Shown piece by piece: positions 16,538 through 25,777 of a stretch of DNA of 64,000 nt (position 1 is the stretch's first letter; the number at the start of each line of letters is the position of its first letter). A program made the position numbers and the translations under genes. The notes under the pieces were generated by a model that saw only the letters and a list, made by a program, of their open reading frames with translations, had not been told where the DNA came from and made no database searches. Source of the DNA: Myxococcaceae bacterium JPH2 (lineage in GTDB: Bacteria > Myxococcota > Myxococcia > Myxococcales > Myxococcaceae); the NCBI GenBank assembly GCA_016458225.1, contig JAEMGR010000003.1:186001-250000 (forward strand), read 5' to 3'.

Positions 16538-18595
16538 TCAGCGCACGGTGAAGGAGCGGGACGTGCCGGTGTAGGGCCGCACGCGCCCGTCCCATCCCGA
16601 CTTCCAATCTCCCTCGTGCATGAGCCGGTAGATGCCCGGCACCGTGTCGAGGGGGATGCGCCAGCTCACCGCGACGCGAGAGCAGCCCAGCGTGGGCACG
16701 CAGTTCTCGCGTTCCCAGTGGTACTTCGTCTCCCAATCCCAGTCATAGGCCACGTCCACCCAGGTGCCGTCGTACATGCGGCGCTGCACCCGCATGAACG
16801 TGCCGCCGAGCTTGAGGTCGTTGCGCGGATGTCCGCCCCAGAAGGTGACGGTCACCGTGTCGCCCCGCGCCGCGGCGGGCTTCGCGTCGGTGATGACCTG
16901 ACCAAAGTTCACCCACAGGAGCTTGTCGTCGAACATCACCCCGGGCTGGAGCCCCACCACCGCGCCACGCAGGTCGCGCGGCGCGGGCCCGGGCGCCAAC
17001 GTCCGGCTGTCGCGCAGCGCGGAGGCCAGCCCATCGAAGCCCTGCTGCAAGGCCGCCAGCGTCCACGGACCGAAGTGCGTGGAGGCGCCCTCGTAGTCCT
17101 GCCGCGCGTACTCCTCCCGCGTGGCGACATAGCCCGCGTACGCGTTCGACAGCCCCGCGATGACGACCTCCGTCACCCCGGCCGGCGCCAGCCGCGCGGC
17201 CACGGTCTGGCGCAGCCGACGCCCCGACATGGTCGTCAGCTCGAAGGGCACCGCGACGAGCGCCACGTTGCCCAAGGTGACCAACTGCAAGGGCAACACC
17301 TCGGGCGTCCAGGGATAGGGGCGCATGCTGCCCATCTCCAGCACGATGGGCTTCTCCCCCTGACACGGCGTGGTGACGGCCGCGCAGGTGAACTGGCTCC
17401 ACACCGCGTGCACGGAGGCGCAGGACGCGCCCTCGCTGCCAAAGCCCGGACCGTCCTCGGCGCCCGCGAGCATGGACAAGCCGATGGCGGCCGGACACGT
17501 GCGCCGGGGCACGCCATCCGTGAACGCCGGCGCCACGTCCACCGCGTCCATCTTCACGTACACGTGCCGGTAGTCCACGCCTCCCGTGACGGGCGTGCGC
17601 GCCTCCAGCCACAGCCGCAGGGCGAAGTCGTGCTGCTTGCGCGCGGACAGCTCCGTGTCCTCGAAGTCGTCGACGCCGCCACCGTTGGTGCCGCCCAGCA
17701 CGTTGGGCGAGGAGTCCCCTTCATTGGCGTTGGCGAACGCGGCCACGAAGGCGTCCGAGTCCGGCGTGTAGCGCGTGCCTCGCGCCAGCTCGAAGAGGTA
17801 CGCGGCGAGCCCCTTGTTGTCCCCGCTGATGAAGTGGTTCTCGTTGCCCATGGACGTGGCGTGCACGGCGAACCAGTCGATGAGCCCCACCTCCTTGCCG
17901 TCCGTCCGCGACAGGCGCAGCAGCGTCATGCGCGTGTCCACGTCCGTGGTGTAGCGCTCGCGCTCCTCGGGCGGGTTGAGCTGGTACGCCAGCGGTGAGC
18001 GGTTGCGACTGGCCCCGAGCAGCTCGCCCGCCGCCAGGCGCAGCGTGCCGGGTGCGAGCCGCGCGTGCGCTCGCGAGATGGAGTCCACGATGCCCGAGAC
18101 GATGGCCTCGAAGTTCTGCGGCACGAAGCCGAACGTGGTGAGGTTGTAGAGCGTGTAGTGCGAGTAGCCGCCCGGCCCCGAATGCGTGTGCGTGGCGCTC
18201 AAGAGGACGTTGTCCTCCGTGTACAGGTCCCCGAAGCGCGCGCGCAGCCGCTCCACCACCTGCTGCTTCACCGCCTGGAACACCATCCCCAGGTCCGCGC
18301 TGACGAACACCACGCGCTTGCCATTGCACGGCGAGGCGATGACGAACGCGCGCGAGCGCAGCCGCAGGTGGATGCCCGCCGTCTTCTGGGCCACCTGCGC
18401 GTAGCCCATCATCCCCACCTCCGCCGCCGGGCCGGTGATGTCGGAGAGGGCGGCGCCCACGAGGAACTGGGTCGAGCCCACACATGGCGACTCCGCGAGT
18501 CCCGACGACGTGGGCGGCGCGGCGTGGCTCACGGTCGCCAGCCCGCAGAGCAGGAGACCGAGCGCCGGGCCGAGTCCGACGAGGTGTGTGCGCAT
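16538..18595 (-). CDS. Neutral/alkaline ceramidase, secreted
   Basis: 685 residues from the ATG at 18595, chosen because GGAGG lies six bases upstream and a Sec signal (GPALGLLLCGLATVSHAA) follows directly. Hydrolyses the amide bond of ceramides to sphingosine and fatty acid. The N-terminal domain has the zinc-site motif SATHTHSGPGGY and the catalytic serine in EGDSSPN (Ser296), equivalent to the GDVSPN serine of the Pseudomonas enzyme. The C-terminal immunoglobulin-like domain (VTFWGGHPRNDLK onward) is present. Sphingolipids occur in some myxobacteria and in eukaryotic or Bacteroidota prey, so a predatory or lipid-turnover role is plausible. Confidence 0.92.
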   Translation of the reverse strand: MRTHLVGLGPALGLLLCGLATVSHAAPPTSSGLAESPCVGSTQFLVGAALSDITGPAAEVGMMGYAQVAQKTAGIHLRLRSRAFVIASPCNGKRVVFVSADLGMVFQAVKQQVVERLRARFGDLYTEDNVLLSATHTHSGPGGYSHYTLYNLTTFGFVPQNFEAIVSGIVDSISRAHARLAPGTLRLAAGELLGASRNRSPLAYQLNPPEERERYTTDVDTRMTLLRLSRTDGKEVGLIDWFAVHATSMGNENHFISGDNKGLAAYLFELARGTRYTPDSDAFVAAFANANEGDSSPNVLGGTNGGGVDDFEDTELSARKQHDFALRLWLEARTPVTGGVDYRHVYVKMDAVDVAPAFTDGVPRRTCPAAIGLSMLAGAEDGPGFGSEGASCASVHAVWSQFTCAAVTTPCQGEKPIVLEMGSMRPYPWTPEVLPLQLVTLGNVALVAVPFELTTMSGRRLRQTVAARLAPAGVTEVVIAGLSNAYAGYVATREEYARQDYEGASTHFGPWTLAALQQGFDGLASALRDSRTLAPGPAPRDLRGAVVGLQPGVMFDDKLLWVNFGQVITDAKPAAARGDTVTVTFWGGHPRNDLKLGGTFMRVQRRMYDGTWVDVAYDWDWETKYHWERENCVPTLGCSRVAVSWRIPLDTVPGIYRLMHEGDWKSGWDGRVRPYTGTSRSFTVR

Positions 18596-18748
18596 GACAT
18601 CCTCCGGGGCCAGGGGGACGGCCCCTTCGTCACGCGAGAAGGTGGCCACGGAGGATCTGCTCGGACAGGGGCGCGCGCGCCACGCGTCGTGAGCGTCACA
18701 CTGACCCGGCCCCGGAGGGCGCGGCGGAATCGAGACCGAGGGTGCCGG

Positions 18749-20890
18749 CTACGCCACGCGCACAGCGCGAGACGGGCAGGACTCCAGCACCACGCGGAAG
18801 GTGGTGCCTACCCCGAGCGCGGACTCCACGGAGATGAGGCCGCCCAGCGCGCGGACGATGGTGTCGCAGATGGACAGGCCCAGGCCGGTGCCCAGCCCCG
18901 GAGCCTTGGTGGTGAAGAAGGGGTCGAAGATGCGGCGCAGGTGCTCGGGCGCGATGCCTCGGCCCGTGTCGCGCACGTCCACCAGCACGCGGCCCTGCGT
19001 GTCCTCGCGCGTGACGAGGCGAATCTCGTTCGCCTCCATCCGCCCCTCGTCGATGGAGTGCGCCGCGTTGATGACGAGGTTGAGGAACACCTGGAACAGC
19101 TTGCCCTCGTTGCCCCGCACGGGCGGCACCACGCCGTACTCCTTCACCAGCCGCGCGCGCGGGCGGATCTCGCTGGCCGCCATCTGCGTCACCGAGTCCA
19201 GCACGCGGTGCACGTCCACCGGCTCCTCGTGCGCGTCGTCCACGCGCGAGAAGACCTTGAGCTGGCGGACAATCTGCCGCATGCGCTCGGCGCCATCGCG
19301 CGCGTCGTCCAGCACCTGGCGGCACTCCACCAGGTCCTCCACCGCCAGCGCGCGGGGAAGTCCGCCGAGGGCCCGGTTGAGGAACTCCAGGTTGGAGAGC
19401 ACGTAGGCCAGCGGGTTGTTCAGCTCGTGGGCGATGCCCGCCGCGAGCATGCCCATGGAGGCCATGCGGTCCCCCAGCATGAGCTGGGCCTGCACGCGCT
19501 TGCGCTCGGTGAAGTCGCGCGCGACGGTGACGCGAGCGGGCGCGCCGTCGAAGAGCACGCCCAACGTCACCAGGTCCGCCACCACCACCGAGCCATCCCG
19601 GCACTGCAGCGGCACCTCTTGCGCGCGGGCCGCCAGCGAGCCGTCCTGCGCCTCGCTCAAGTGGCGACGCGCCGCCTCGCGGTCCTCGGGGCGCACCAGC
19701 TCCAGCAGGTTGCGCCCGAGCAGCTCCGCTGGGTCCTGATAGCCCAGGTAGAGCACCATGGCCGGGTTGGCGGAGAGCAGCGTGCCTCCCGCCGCGTGCA
19801 CCACCACGGGGTCCGGGAAGCCTTCGATGAGCAGGTGGAAGCCCGCCTCGGTGCGGCGCAGGGTGGCCTCGGTGCGCACGCGCAGCGCATCCGCGGTGCG
19901 CTGCTCCAGGGCCAGCGACAATGCGCCGGCCGCGCCCGACAGGAGGTTGACCTCCATGGGCGACCACGCGCGCGCGCCATCGCAGTTGTCGAAGCCGATG
20001 AAGCCGAACAGCTCGCCGTGCACCCACAGGGGCAGAATCAGCAGCGACTGGATGCCCTGCTCCGCCAGCACCGGCGCGATGCCGGGCGCGAAGTCCCAGG
20101 GCACGCCCTGCACCGCCTCGCCGCGCCACAGCCGCACGGACTGCTCGGCGCGGAAGGACTCGTCCACGGGGAAGTTCTGCGTGTCCGGGTTGTCCAGCTC
20201 GCGCGAGATGCCGGGGGCACACCACTCGGCGCGCTGGGACTGGAGCAGCCGGCCCTGACTGTCGCGGTGGAACTCGAAGACATACGCCCGGCTGGCGCCG
20301 GAGACCTGGCCCAGTGGCTCCAGGATGGCGTCGTAGAGCGCGCCAGAGGGCTCGGGCGCGAGCAGGCGCCGCTGCACCTCCACCACGGCCTCCAGGTAGC
20401 GCTCGCGCGTGGTGGCGGCATCCTCGGCGCGGCGGCGCGCGGTGACATCCACCAGGGTGCCCACCACGTCGCCCGCGCCTCCGGGCACGCCCGAGGCGGA
20501 CAGCTCCACCCAGCGCACGCCCACGCCTCCGTCGAGGCGCAGCTCGCGGCGCACTGGCAGCGGGGCGCGCGTGCGGGCCGCCTCCAGCAGGGCGCGCGCC
20601 GTGTCGCGGTCCACCGGATCGAAAATCTCCACCAGCGGCCGGCCCTGCCACAGCGCCGCGGGCGCCCCCACCAGGTGCTCCCACGGCACGCCAACGAAGC
20701 CCAGGCGCCCGTCGCCATCCAGCTCGAAGATGACCTCGCGCAGCAGCGAGGAGGATAAGTGGGCGCGAACTCGAGCCGAGGGCGCGGCCGAGGCGTCGGG
20801 CGCGACGGCACGCGCACAGCCCGTGCAAAAAGGCTCCGGCTCGTCGCCGGACGAATCAAAGCGCCCTGTCTCGCGCTGCTCCTGCGACAC
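18749..20890 (-). CDS. Soluble hybrid-sensor histidine kinase (PAS-GAF-PAS)
   Basis: 713 residues from the GTG at 20890, which has GGAGGAG at good spacing; an upstream ATG at 20929 is possible. A short Cys pair (FCTGCA) is followed by a PAS domain (about 50-155), a GAF domain (about 180-325), a second PAS (about 345-465), the dimerisation domain with phospho-accepting His488 (AHELNNPLAYV) and an ATPase domain with N box NLVINAAHS, G boxes DTGRGI and GTGLGLS. There is no transmembrane segment, so it senses an intracellular cue. No response regulator is adjacent, an orphan arrangement common in myxobacteria. Confidence 0.9.
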   Translation of the reverse strand: MSQEQRETGRFDSSGDEPEPFCTGCARAVAPDASAAPSARVRAHLSSSLLREVIFELDGDGRLGFVGVPWEHLVGAPAALWQGRPLVEIFDPVDRDTARALLEAARTRAPLPVRRELRLDGGVGVRWVELSASGVPGGAGDVVGTLVDVTARRRAEDAATTRERYLEAVVEVQRRLLAPEPSGALYDAILEPLGQVSGASRAYVFEFHRDSQGRLLQSQRAEWCAPGISRELDNPDTQNFPVDESFRAEQSVRLWRGEAVQGVPWDFAPGIAPVLAEQGIQSLLILPLWVHGELFGFIGFDNCDGARAWSPMEVNLLSGAAGALSLALEQRTADALRVRTEATLRRTEAGFHLLIEGFPDPVVVHAAGGTLLSANPAMVLYLGYQDPAELLGRNLLELVRPEDREAARRHLSEAQDGSLAARAQEVPLQCRDGSVVVADLVTLGVLFDGAPARVTVARDFTERKRVQAQLMLGDRMASMGMLAAGIAHELNNPLAYVLSNLEFLNRALGGLPRALAVEDLVECRQVLDDARDGAERMRQIVRQLKVFSRVDDAHEEPVDVHRVLDSVTQMAASEIRPRARLVKEYGVVPPVRGNEGKLFQVFLNLVINAAHSIDEGRMEANEIRLVTREDTQGRVLVDVRDTGRGIAPEHLRRIFDPFFTTKAPGLGTGLGLSICDTIVRALGGLISVESALGVGTTFRVVLESCPSRAVRVA

Positions 20891-21036
20891 CGCGGTCTCC
20901 TCCCCTGGGCCTGGGATGCGAAATCCCACTTCCGCCCGTCACCATCGGCCTACACAGGCCGTGTTCCCCGTCCCGAGAAACCTCGCCCGAAGCATAAGTC
21001 CCGCGAATGTTGCCAAGTCAATGGATGGGGGGGGAA

Positions 21037-21696
21037 TCACTTGCTGTCCGGCGGTTCCCACCCACCCGGGGCTCCCGAGCGAGGCAGGTTTCTCCGGTCT
21101 CCCAGCACGCGCGCCGGAACGCCGCCCACGATGGCCCACTCCGGCACGTCCTTCGTGACGATGGCGCCCATGCCCACCACCGCGTGGTCTCCCACGGTGA
21201 CGCCGTCCGTGATGCCCGCGTTCGCCCCCACCCAGACGTCCGAGCCGATCACGATGCCGCGCGACGTGACGGGCTGGTCGCGCACCGCGCGGTCCGGCGC
21301 CATGCCGTGGTCGAAGGCGTAGAGGGTCGCCCCGGTGGCGATGCGCGAGCCCGCGCCGATGCGGATGCCCGCCGCGCCGCCATCCACGCTCGCCCGCGCG
21401 TTGATGCTCACACCGGGGCCCAGCTCCACCGGCCCATGCACGAACGCCTCCGCCGCGATGCTGCACCCGGGGCCCAGGCGCACGGTGCGCCCCAGCTCGG
21501 CGAAGATGCGCGCCTGGGGGGCGATGAAGCAGCCCTCGGCGATCTCCACCGTCTCCAACTCGCGCAGGTTGTCCTGCACCTCGCGCTGCCACGCCGCGGC
21601 CCACTCGCGGTGGCGTGGCTTGAGGACGAAGTACAGCCACGGCATCCAGGACAGCCGCTGCTTGTGCTGCTCACGTCGGCGCGCATCGAGGTCCAC
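21037..21696 (-). CDS. Hexapeptide-repeat acyl/acetyltransferase
   Basis: 219 residues, GTG start. Left-handed beta-helix repeats run from about residue 55 to 195 (for example VELGPGVSINARASV, IVIGSDVWVGANAGIT, VTVGDHAVVGMGAIV). The catalytic-type His lies in AFDHGMAPD, as in maltose/galactoside acetyltransferase-like enzymes. The N-terminal ~50 residues are basic and aromatic. Probably transfers an acetyl group to a sugar on a surface polysaccharide; the substrate is not identifiable. It lies 44 bases downstream of the HDAC-like gene on the same strand, so they may share a transcript. Confidence 0.82.
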   Translation of the reverse strand: MDLDARRREQHKQRLSWMPWLYFVLKPRHREWAAAWQREVQDNLRELETVEIAEGCFIAPQARIFAELGRTVRLGPGCSIAAEAFVHGPVELGPGVSINARASVDGGAAGIRIGAGSRIATGATLYAFDHGMAPDRAVRDQPVTSRGIVIGSDVWVGANAGITDGVTVGDHAVVGMGAIVTKDVPEWAIVGGVPARVLGDRRNLPRSGAPGGWEPPDSK

Positions 21697-21740
21697 GCCG
21701 CCTGCCTACCATGGCGCTCGCGGCGCTGGGGGCTCCGCCG

Positions 21741-23480
21741 TCACTCCCCGGCCTCCACTGTGAAGTGGCAGCGCTCGCGCTCCGCGGCGATGGTGGCGCT
21801 GTCGTCCTGCCCGGGCATGAGCCGAGACACCATGTCGTCTGGCTCCCAGCGGTACGGCTGGCCCAACAGGCGCACCCGTCCCTCCGCGAGCGCGCGCGTG
21901 GCCTCCACCAACGGCAGGGGTAGCAGGTCGCGCTGGAGCGCCTCGAAGCGCCCCTGGCGCGCGGGGTCCAGGAAGCGGAAGCGGGAGCGCGCCACCACGG
22001 CCAGGTGGAACCACATGGGCCGGAACGCCACGCCCGCCAGCCCCAGCCGCGTCGCCATGGTGGCCAGCATCTCCGTCGCCTCGCGGCCCAGCCCCAGGCC
22101 CGGCACTTCCTGGCCAGGGAGTTGTGGCCGCAGGTCGCTGAAGCGGGCGCGCGGGTGGCGCAGGCTGAGCCAGTTGACGAAGAGGAAGTCCTCGCCGCCC
22201 AGGCGACGGCGCTCCAGCACGCAGTCCGTCAGCAGGTGCTCCTGCCCCGCCGCATGCCCCAGCACCTTGATTCGGTCGCCCGCGCCTGTCGCGCTCACGT
22301 CCACGCGCAGCCGGCGGTAGCCCAGGCGCTCCACGTGCGACAAGAGGCCATAGCGGAACAGCGCGTACTCCACCGCCTGCGCCGTGTAGTAGCCCAGCAC
22401 GCGGGGCCGCGTGTCCGTCGCGACGCCGAGCGAGCCCTCCAAATCCTCCAGCGTCAGCGGCTCCTCCATCGGCGTGCTCCCTTCCTGCGTCAGCAGGTGG
22501 GCGATGCGCTGGAAGCGCGCGCTCAGCGGGTCATACCGCGCGGTGATGCGCCGGCTCGCCAGCCCCGACAGCACCAGCACCGTCCCGGCGAACACCTTCC
22601 ACGACTCGGCGTGGTAACCCCCTCCGGGCAACCACACGCTGGAGCGCCCTCGCAGCGCGGTGGCCAGCACCACGTCCCGCTTGCGCGCGCCGTCGAGCGT
22701 CAGCCCCACCCGCCCGAAGCGATCTCCCGCGAGCACGTCGCCGCCCGCGATGACGAACGTCAGGTCCGAGCGCGGCATGCGCGACAGCAGCCGCTCCACC
22801 AGCGAGACATACGTCGCGTCGTCACACGGCTCGGGCACCCGTGTCTCGTCCACGCCAGCGGGCAGCGCGCCCCAGTCACTGCCCGACACCGAGCCGAGCC
22901 ACACGCGCTCGTGTCCCGCCAGGCACGCGGCCGTTCCATCCGGCGGGTGCGCGTCCAGGTCCAGCACCGCCACGCGTCCGTCGAAGCCCTCCGCGCGCAG
23001 CTCCGCGAGCGCCACCGCGATGTCATTGACCGCGCAGAAGCCCCCGCCGCGGTCCGGGCCCGCGTGGTGGAAGCCGCCCGCCATGTTCACCGCGGGGCCT
23101 CGGCGCAAGAGCGCCAGCCGCGCGGCGCCCAGCGTGCCGCCACACACCCGGCGCACGTTGTCGAGCAGCGTGTCCACCGGCACCTCGGACGGGTCCGCCG
23201 CGTAGATGCGCGCCAGCGTCTCCGGCTGCCCGAGCGACTCCAGGTACCGCGCCTCGTGCACCCGCGCGAGCTGCCCATAGGACACCGGCTCCGGATGGTG
23301 CACGTCCGATGCCCGCACCACGCCGGACTCCAGGAGGTACCACGTGGTGAAGTCCACGCCGCGCGGCTCGATGCCCACGGTGGACTCCACCGCGGACAAC
23401 GGCAGCCGGTAGGCCTCGTCGTAGAAGACAGGCACCCGCTCGCGTCCCACGCCCAGCCGCGCCAGCCAATCCCGAATCAT
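21741..23480 (-). CDS. HDAC-family deacetylase-like protein with extra C-terminal domain
   Basis: 579 residues. Residues about 15-310 match the arginase/deacetylase fold of histone deacetylase-like enzymes: GGFHHAGPDRGGGFCAVND, the metal-site DLDAHPPDGT, a GGD motif and GGGYHAESW. The second His of the usual DxDxHHGNGT is replaced by Pro, and the usual second metal Asp (AGFDAH type) appears as AGGDVLAGD, so activity or specificity may differ. Known bacterial relatives deacetylate polyamines, acetoin-related substrates or proteins. The remaining ~270 residues form a separate domain I do not recognise (VEYALFRYGLLSHVERLGYRR region). Divergent from the lipase gene. Confidence 0.8.
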   Translation of the reverse strand: MIRDWLARLGVGRERVPVFYDEAYRLPLSAVESTVGIEPRGVDFTTWYLLESGVVRASDVHHPEPVSYGQLARVHEARYLESLGQPETLARIYAADPSEVPVDTLLDNVRRVCGGTLGAARLALLRRGPAVNMAGGFHHAGPDRGGGFCAVNDIAVALAELRAEGFDGRVAVLDLDAHPPDGTAACLAGHERVWLGSVSGSDWGALPAGVDETRVPEPCDDATYVSLVERLLSRMPRSDLTFVIAGGDVLAGDRFGRVGLTLDGARKRDVVLATALRGRSSVWLPGGGYHAESWKVFAGTVLVLSGLASRRITARYDPLSARFQRIAHLLTQEGSTPMEEPLTLEDLEGSLGVATDTRPRVLGYYTAQAVEYALFRYGLLSHVERLGYRRLRVDVSATGAGDRIKVLGHAAGQEHLLTDCVLERRRLGGEDFLFVNWLSLRHPRARFSDLRPQLPGQEVPGLGLGREATEMLATMATRLGLAGVAFRPMWFHLAVVARSRFRFLDPARQGRFEALQRDLLPLPLVEATRALAEGRVRLLGQPYRWEPDDMVSRLMPGQDDSATIAAERERCHFTVEAGE

Positions 23481-23708
23481 TCAGGCCTCGTCCCTGGCGA
23501 GGCTGCCGGACCCGAACGAGACGAACCAGGAGAAACACCGCAAACGGATGAGAGGGGCACGCGGCTCGATGTCCTGTCCTGAGAAAGCGGAATGGAGGGT
23601 TCTTTACAGATTTTCAGGCTGTTCCGTTGATTTCTAAGTCAAACCCAGAGTAACCCATGCGCCCGGCGGGACCGCCCTGCTGGCGGCCTGCACACCCAGG
23701 AGGTAGCC
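23481..23708. promoter_or_regulatory. Divergent intergenic region upstream of lipase and HDAC-like gene
   Basis: 228 bases that include the most AT-rich patch nearby (about 23600-23650). That patch holds a near-palindrome TTGATTTCTAAGTCAA and is a good place for the lipase promoter and an operator. AGGAGGTAGCC directly precedes the lipase ATG, an almost perfect ribosome-binding site. No certain -35/-10 pair could be fixed. Confidence 0.4.
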
Positions 23709-24638
23709 ATGCACGCCGTTCGCAGCCTTTGTGTTGCCGTCGCCGCGTTGCTGTTCGTCTCCTTCCCGGCGCACGCCGCGGATACGTACACGAAGACCCG
23801 GTACCCCATCGTGCTCGCGCACGGCATGGCGGGCTTCGATTCGCTGTTCGGAGTGGTGGACTACTTCTACGGCATCAACCCGGGGCTCGCCTCGGGTGGG
23901 GCGCGCGTCTACGTGACGCACGTGCCGTCGTTCAACTCGAGCGAGGCGCGCGGCGAGGCGCTGCTGGCGCAGGTGCAGGACATCGTGGCCCGCACGGGCT
24001 GCGGCAAGGTGAACCTGATTGGCCACAGCCACGGCGGCCTGGACGTGCGCTACGTGGCGGCGGTGCGCCCGGACCTGGTGGCGTCCGTGACGACGGTGGG
24101 CACGCCGCACAAGGGCGCGGACCTGGCCACGTACCTGCGGTCCAACGTGAAGGGCGGCAGCTTCAGCGAGTCCGTGCTGGCCTACTTCGCCAACAGCCTG
24201 GGCACGGTGCTGGGGCTGCTGTCGGGCCACACGTCGCCGCAGGACGCGGTGAAGGGGCTGGATGCGCTGACCCAGGCGGGCACCGCGGCGTACAACGCGA
24301 AGTTCCCCGCGGGCGTCCCGGCCGCTTCGTGCGGACAGGGCGCGGCCACCGGCACCAACGGCCAGCGCTATTACTCGTGGTCCGGCACGTCCGTGCTGAC
24401 CAACGTGCTGGACGTGGGTGACGGCTCGCTGGGGCTCTCGGCGTTCTTCTACAGCGAGAGCAACGACGGCCTCGTGGGCCGGTGCAGCTCGCACTTCGGC
24501 ACGGTGCTGCGCGACAACTACGGCATGAACCACCTGGACGAGGTGAACCAGGTGCTCGGGCTCACCAACCTCTTCGAGTCGAGCCCGGTGTCCGTGTTCC
24601 GCGCGCACGCCAACCGCCTGAAGGCCGCGGGCCTCTAG
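23709..24638 (+). CDS. Secreted triacylglycerol lipase, Pseudomonas family I type
   Basis: 309 residues with a Sec signal (VAALLFVSFPAHA). Hydrolyses triglycerides outside the cell. The nucleophile is Ser107 in GHSHGG; YPIVLAHGM gives the oxyanion loop. SESNDGLV supplies the catalytic Asp and MNHLDEVN the His; the last also belongs to the calcium site. Two cysteines (AASCGQG and VGRCSSHFG) can form the conserved disulfide. Length and motifs match subfamily I.1/I.2 lipases, which need a dedicated foldase, and that gene lies directly downstream. Confidence 0.93.
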   Translation: MHAVRSLCVAVAALLFVSFPAHAADTYTKTRYPIVLAHGMAGFDSLFGVVDYFYGINPGLASGGARVYVTHVPSFNSSEARGEALLAQVQDIVARTGCGKVNLIGHSHGGLDVRYVAAVRPDLVASVTTVGTPHKGADLATYLRSNVKGGSFSESVLAYFANSLGTVLGLLSGHTSPQDAVKGLDALTQAGTAAYNAKFPAGVPAASCGQGAATGTNGQRYYSWSGTSVLTNVLDVGDGSLGLSAFFYSESNDGLVGRCSSHFGTVLRDNYGMNHLDEVNQVLGLTNLFESSPVSVFRAHANRLKAAGL

Positions 24639-24721
24639 GCCGTTTCGCTCCGGGGCGCGGCGCGGGAGGATGTGCCCGCCGCGCCCGCCTTCTCTTCCGC
24701 GCAGCCCGGGGAGCGACCACC

Positions 24722-25777
24722 GTGAAGCCTCGCGCCATCCTCGTGGGAGGCGTGCTCGTCGTCCTCGTGGGCGCCGCCACGCTGGTCCTGCGCACCGCGA
24801 CTCCTGTGCAGGAGCGCGAGGCTGTCGCGACCGCGCCCCTTCCGAGCGGGCCCCCACCCTCGACCGCGCCGCTTCCGTCACGTCCTGGCGTCGCCGCGCC
24901 GATGGGCGCGACGGCGGGAACGGGAGAGCCCTCGACGGCGCCGGTCCCCGGCTCGCTGCAGGACACCACGGAGGACGGGGCGCTGCGCGTGGATGCAGCG
25001 GGCCACCTGGTGATGTCCGCGGACGTGCGGCGGCTGTTCGACTACTACCTCTCCGCCACCGGAGAGGAGTCTCCCGAGTCGCTGCGCGCGCGCATCCTCG
25101 CGTCGATGCGGGCGAAGCTGCCGGCCAGCGCCCTGGATGAGGCCATGCGGGTGCTGGACGATTATCTGGCGTATCGGCAGGCCGCGCGCACGCTGGAGGT
25201 CCCCGCGGGCAGCGGGCCGGAGGATGTCGCCGGACGACTCGAAGCCGTGCGCCGCTTGCGCCGCGAACAGCTGGGCACCGAGGTCGCGGACGCGTTCTTC
25301 GCCGAGGACGAGCAGCACGACGCCGTGGCGCTCCAGCGCATGCGACTGGAGAAGGACGCGACGCTGTCTCCCGAGGAGCGCGCGCGTCGCATCGAGGCCC
25401 TGGAGGAGACACTTCCCCCCGACATGCGCGCGCTCCGCCAGGAGGCCCTGCATCCCTTGAAGCAGCAGGCCGCGGAGCGCGAGCTGGTCGCCTCGGGCGC
25501 CAGCGCCGAGGACCTGCATCAGTACCGGCTCTCCACCGAGGGACCGGAGGCCACCGCGCGCTTGGAGGCGCTCGACCAGGAGCGCGCGCAGTGGCAACGA
25601 AAGCTGACGGCGTTTCGAGCCAGGCGGCAGGCGCTGACGGCGAGCATCGCGGATCCCTCCGAGCGGGCCGCCGCCGCCCAGCGACTCCTGGTCGACTCGT
25701 TCAGTCCCGAGGAGCGCGTGCGTGTTCAGGCCCTGGATGCGATGGACGCCGCGCAGGCCCAGCAGCCCACGCCCTGA
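24722..25777 (+). CDS. Lipase foldase (lipase chaperone, Lif/LimA type)
   Basis: 351 residues from the GTG at 24722, with GGGGAG upstream. An N-terminal inner-membrane anchor (ILVGGVLVVLVGAATLVL) is followed by a long Pro/Ala linker and a helical domain. The motif RRLFDYYLSATGEES matches the RxxFDYxLSAxGE signature that is essential in lipase foldases. The highly charged helices after it wrap around the lipase in known complexes. It should hold the upstream lipase in the periplasm until folded, before type II secretion. The gap to the lipase gene is 83 bases, so they are presumably co-transcribed. Its 3' end overlaps the convergent PAP2 gene by 77 bases. Confidence 0.92.
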   Translation: MKPRAILVGGVLVVLVGAATLVLRTATPVQEREAVATAPLPSGPPPSTAPLPSRPGVAAPMGATAGTGEPSTAPVPGSLQDTTEDGALRVDAAGHLVMSADVRRLFDYYLSATGEESPESLRARILASMRAKLPASALDEAMRVLDDYLAYRQAARTLEVPAGSGPEDVAGRLEAVRRLRREQLGTEVADAFFAEDEQHDAVALQRMRLEKDATLSPEERARRIEALEETLPPDMRALRQEALHPLKQQAAERELVASGASAEDLHQYRLSTEGPEATARLEALDQERAQWQRKLTAFRARRQALTASIADPSERAAAAQRLLVDSFSPEERVRVQALDAMDAAQAQQPTP

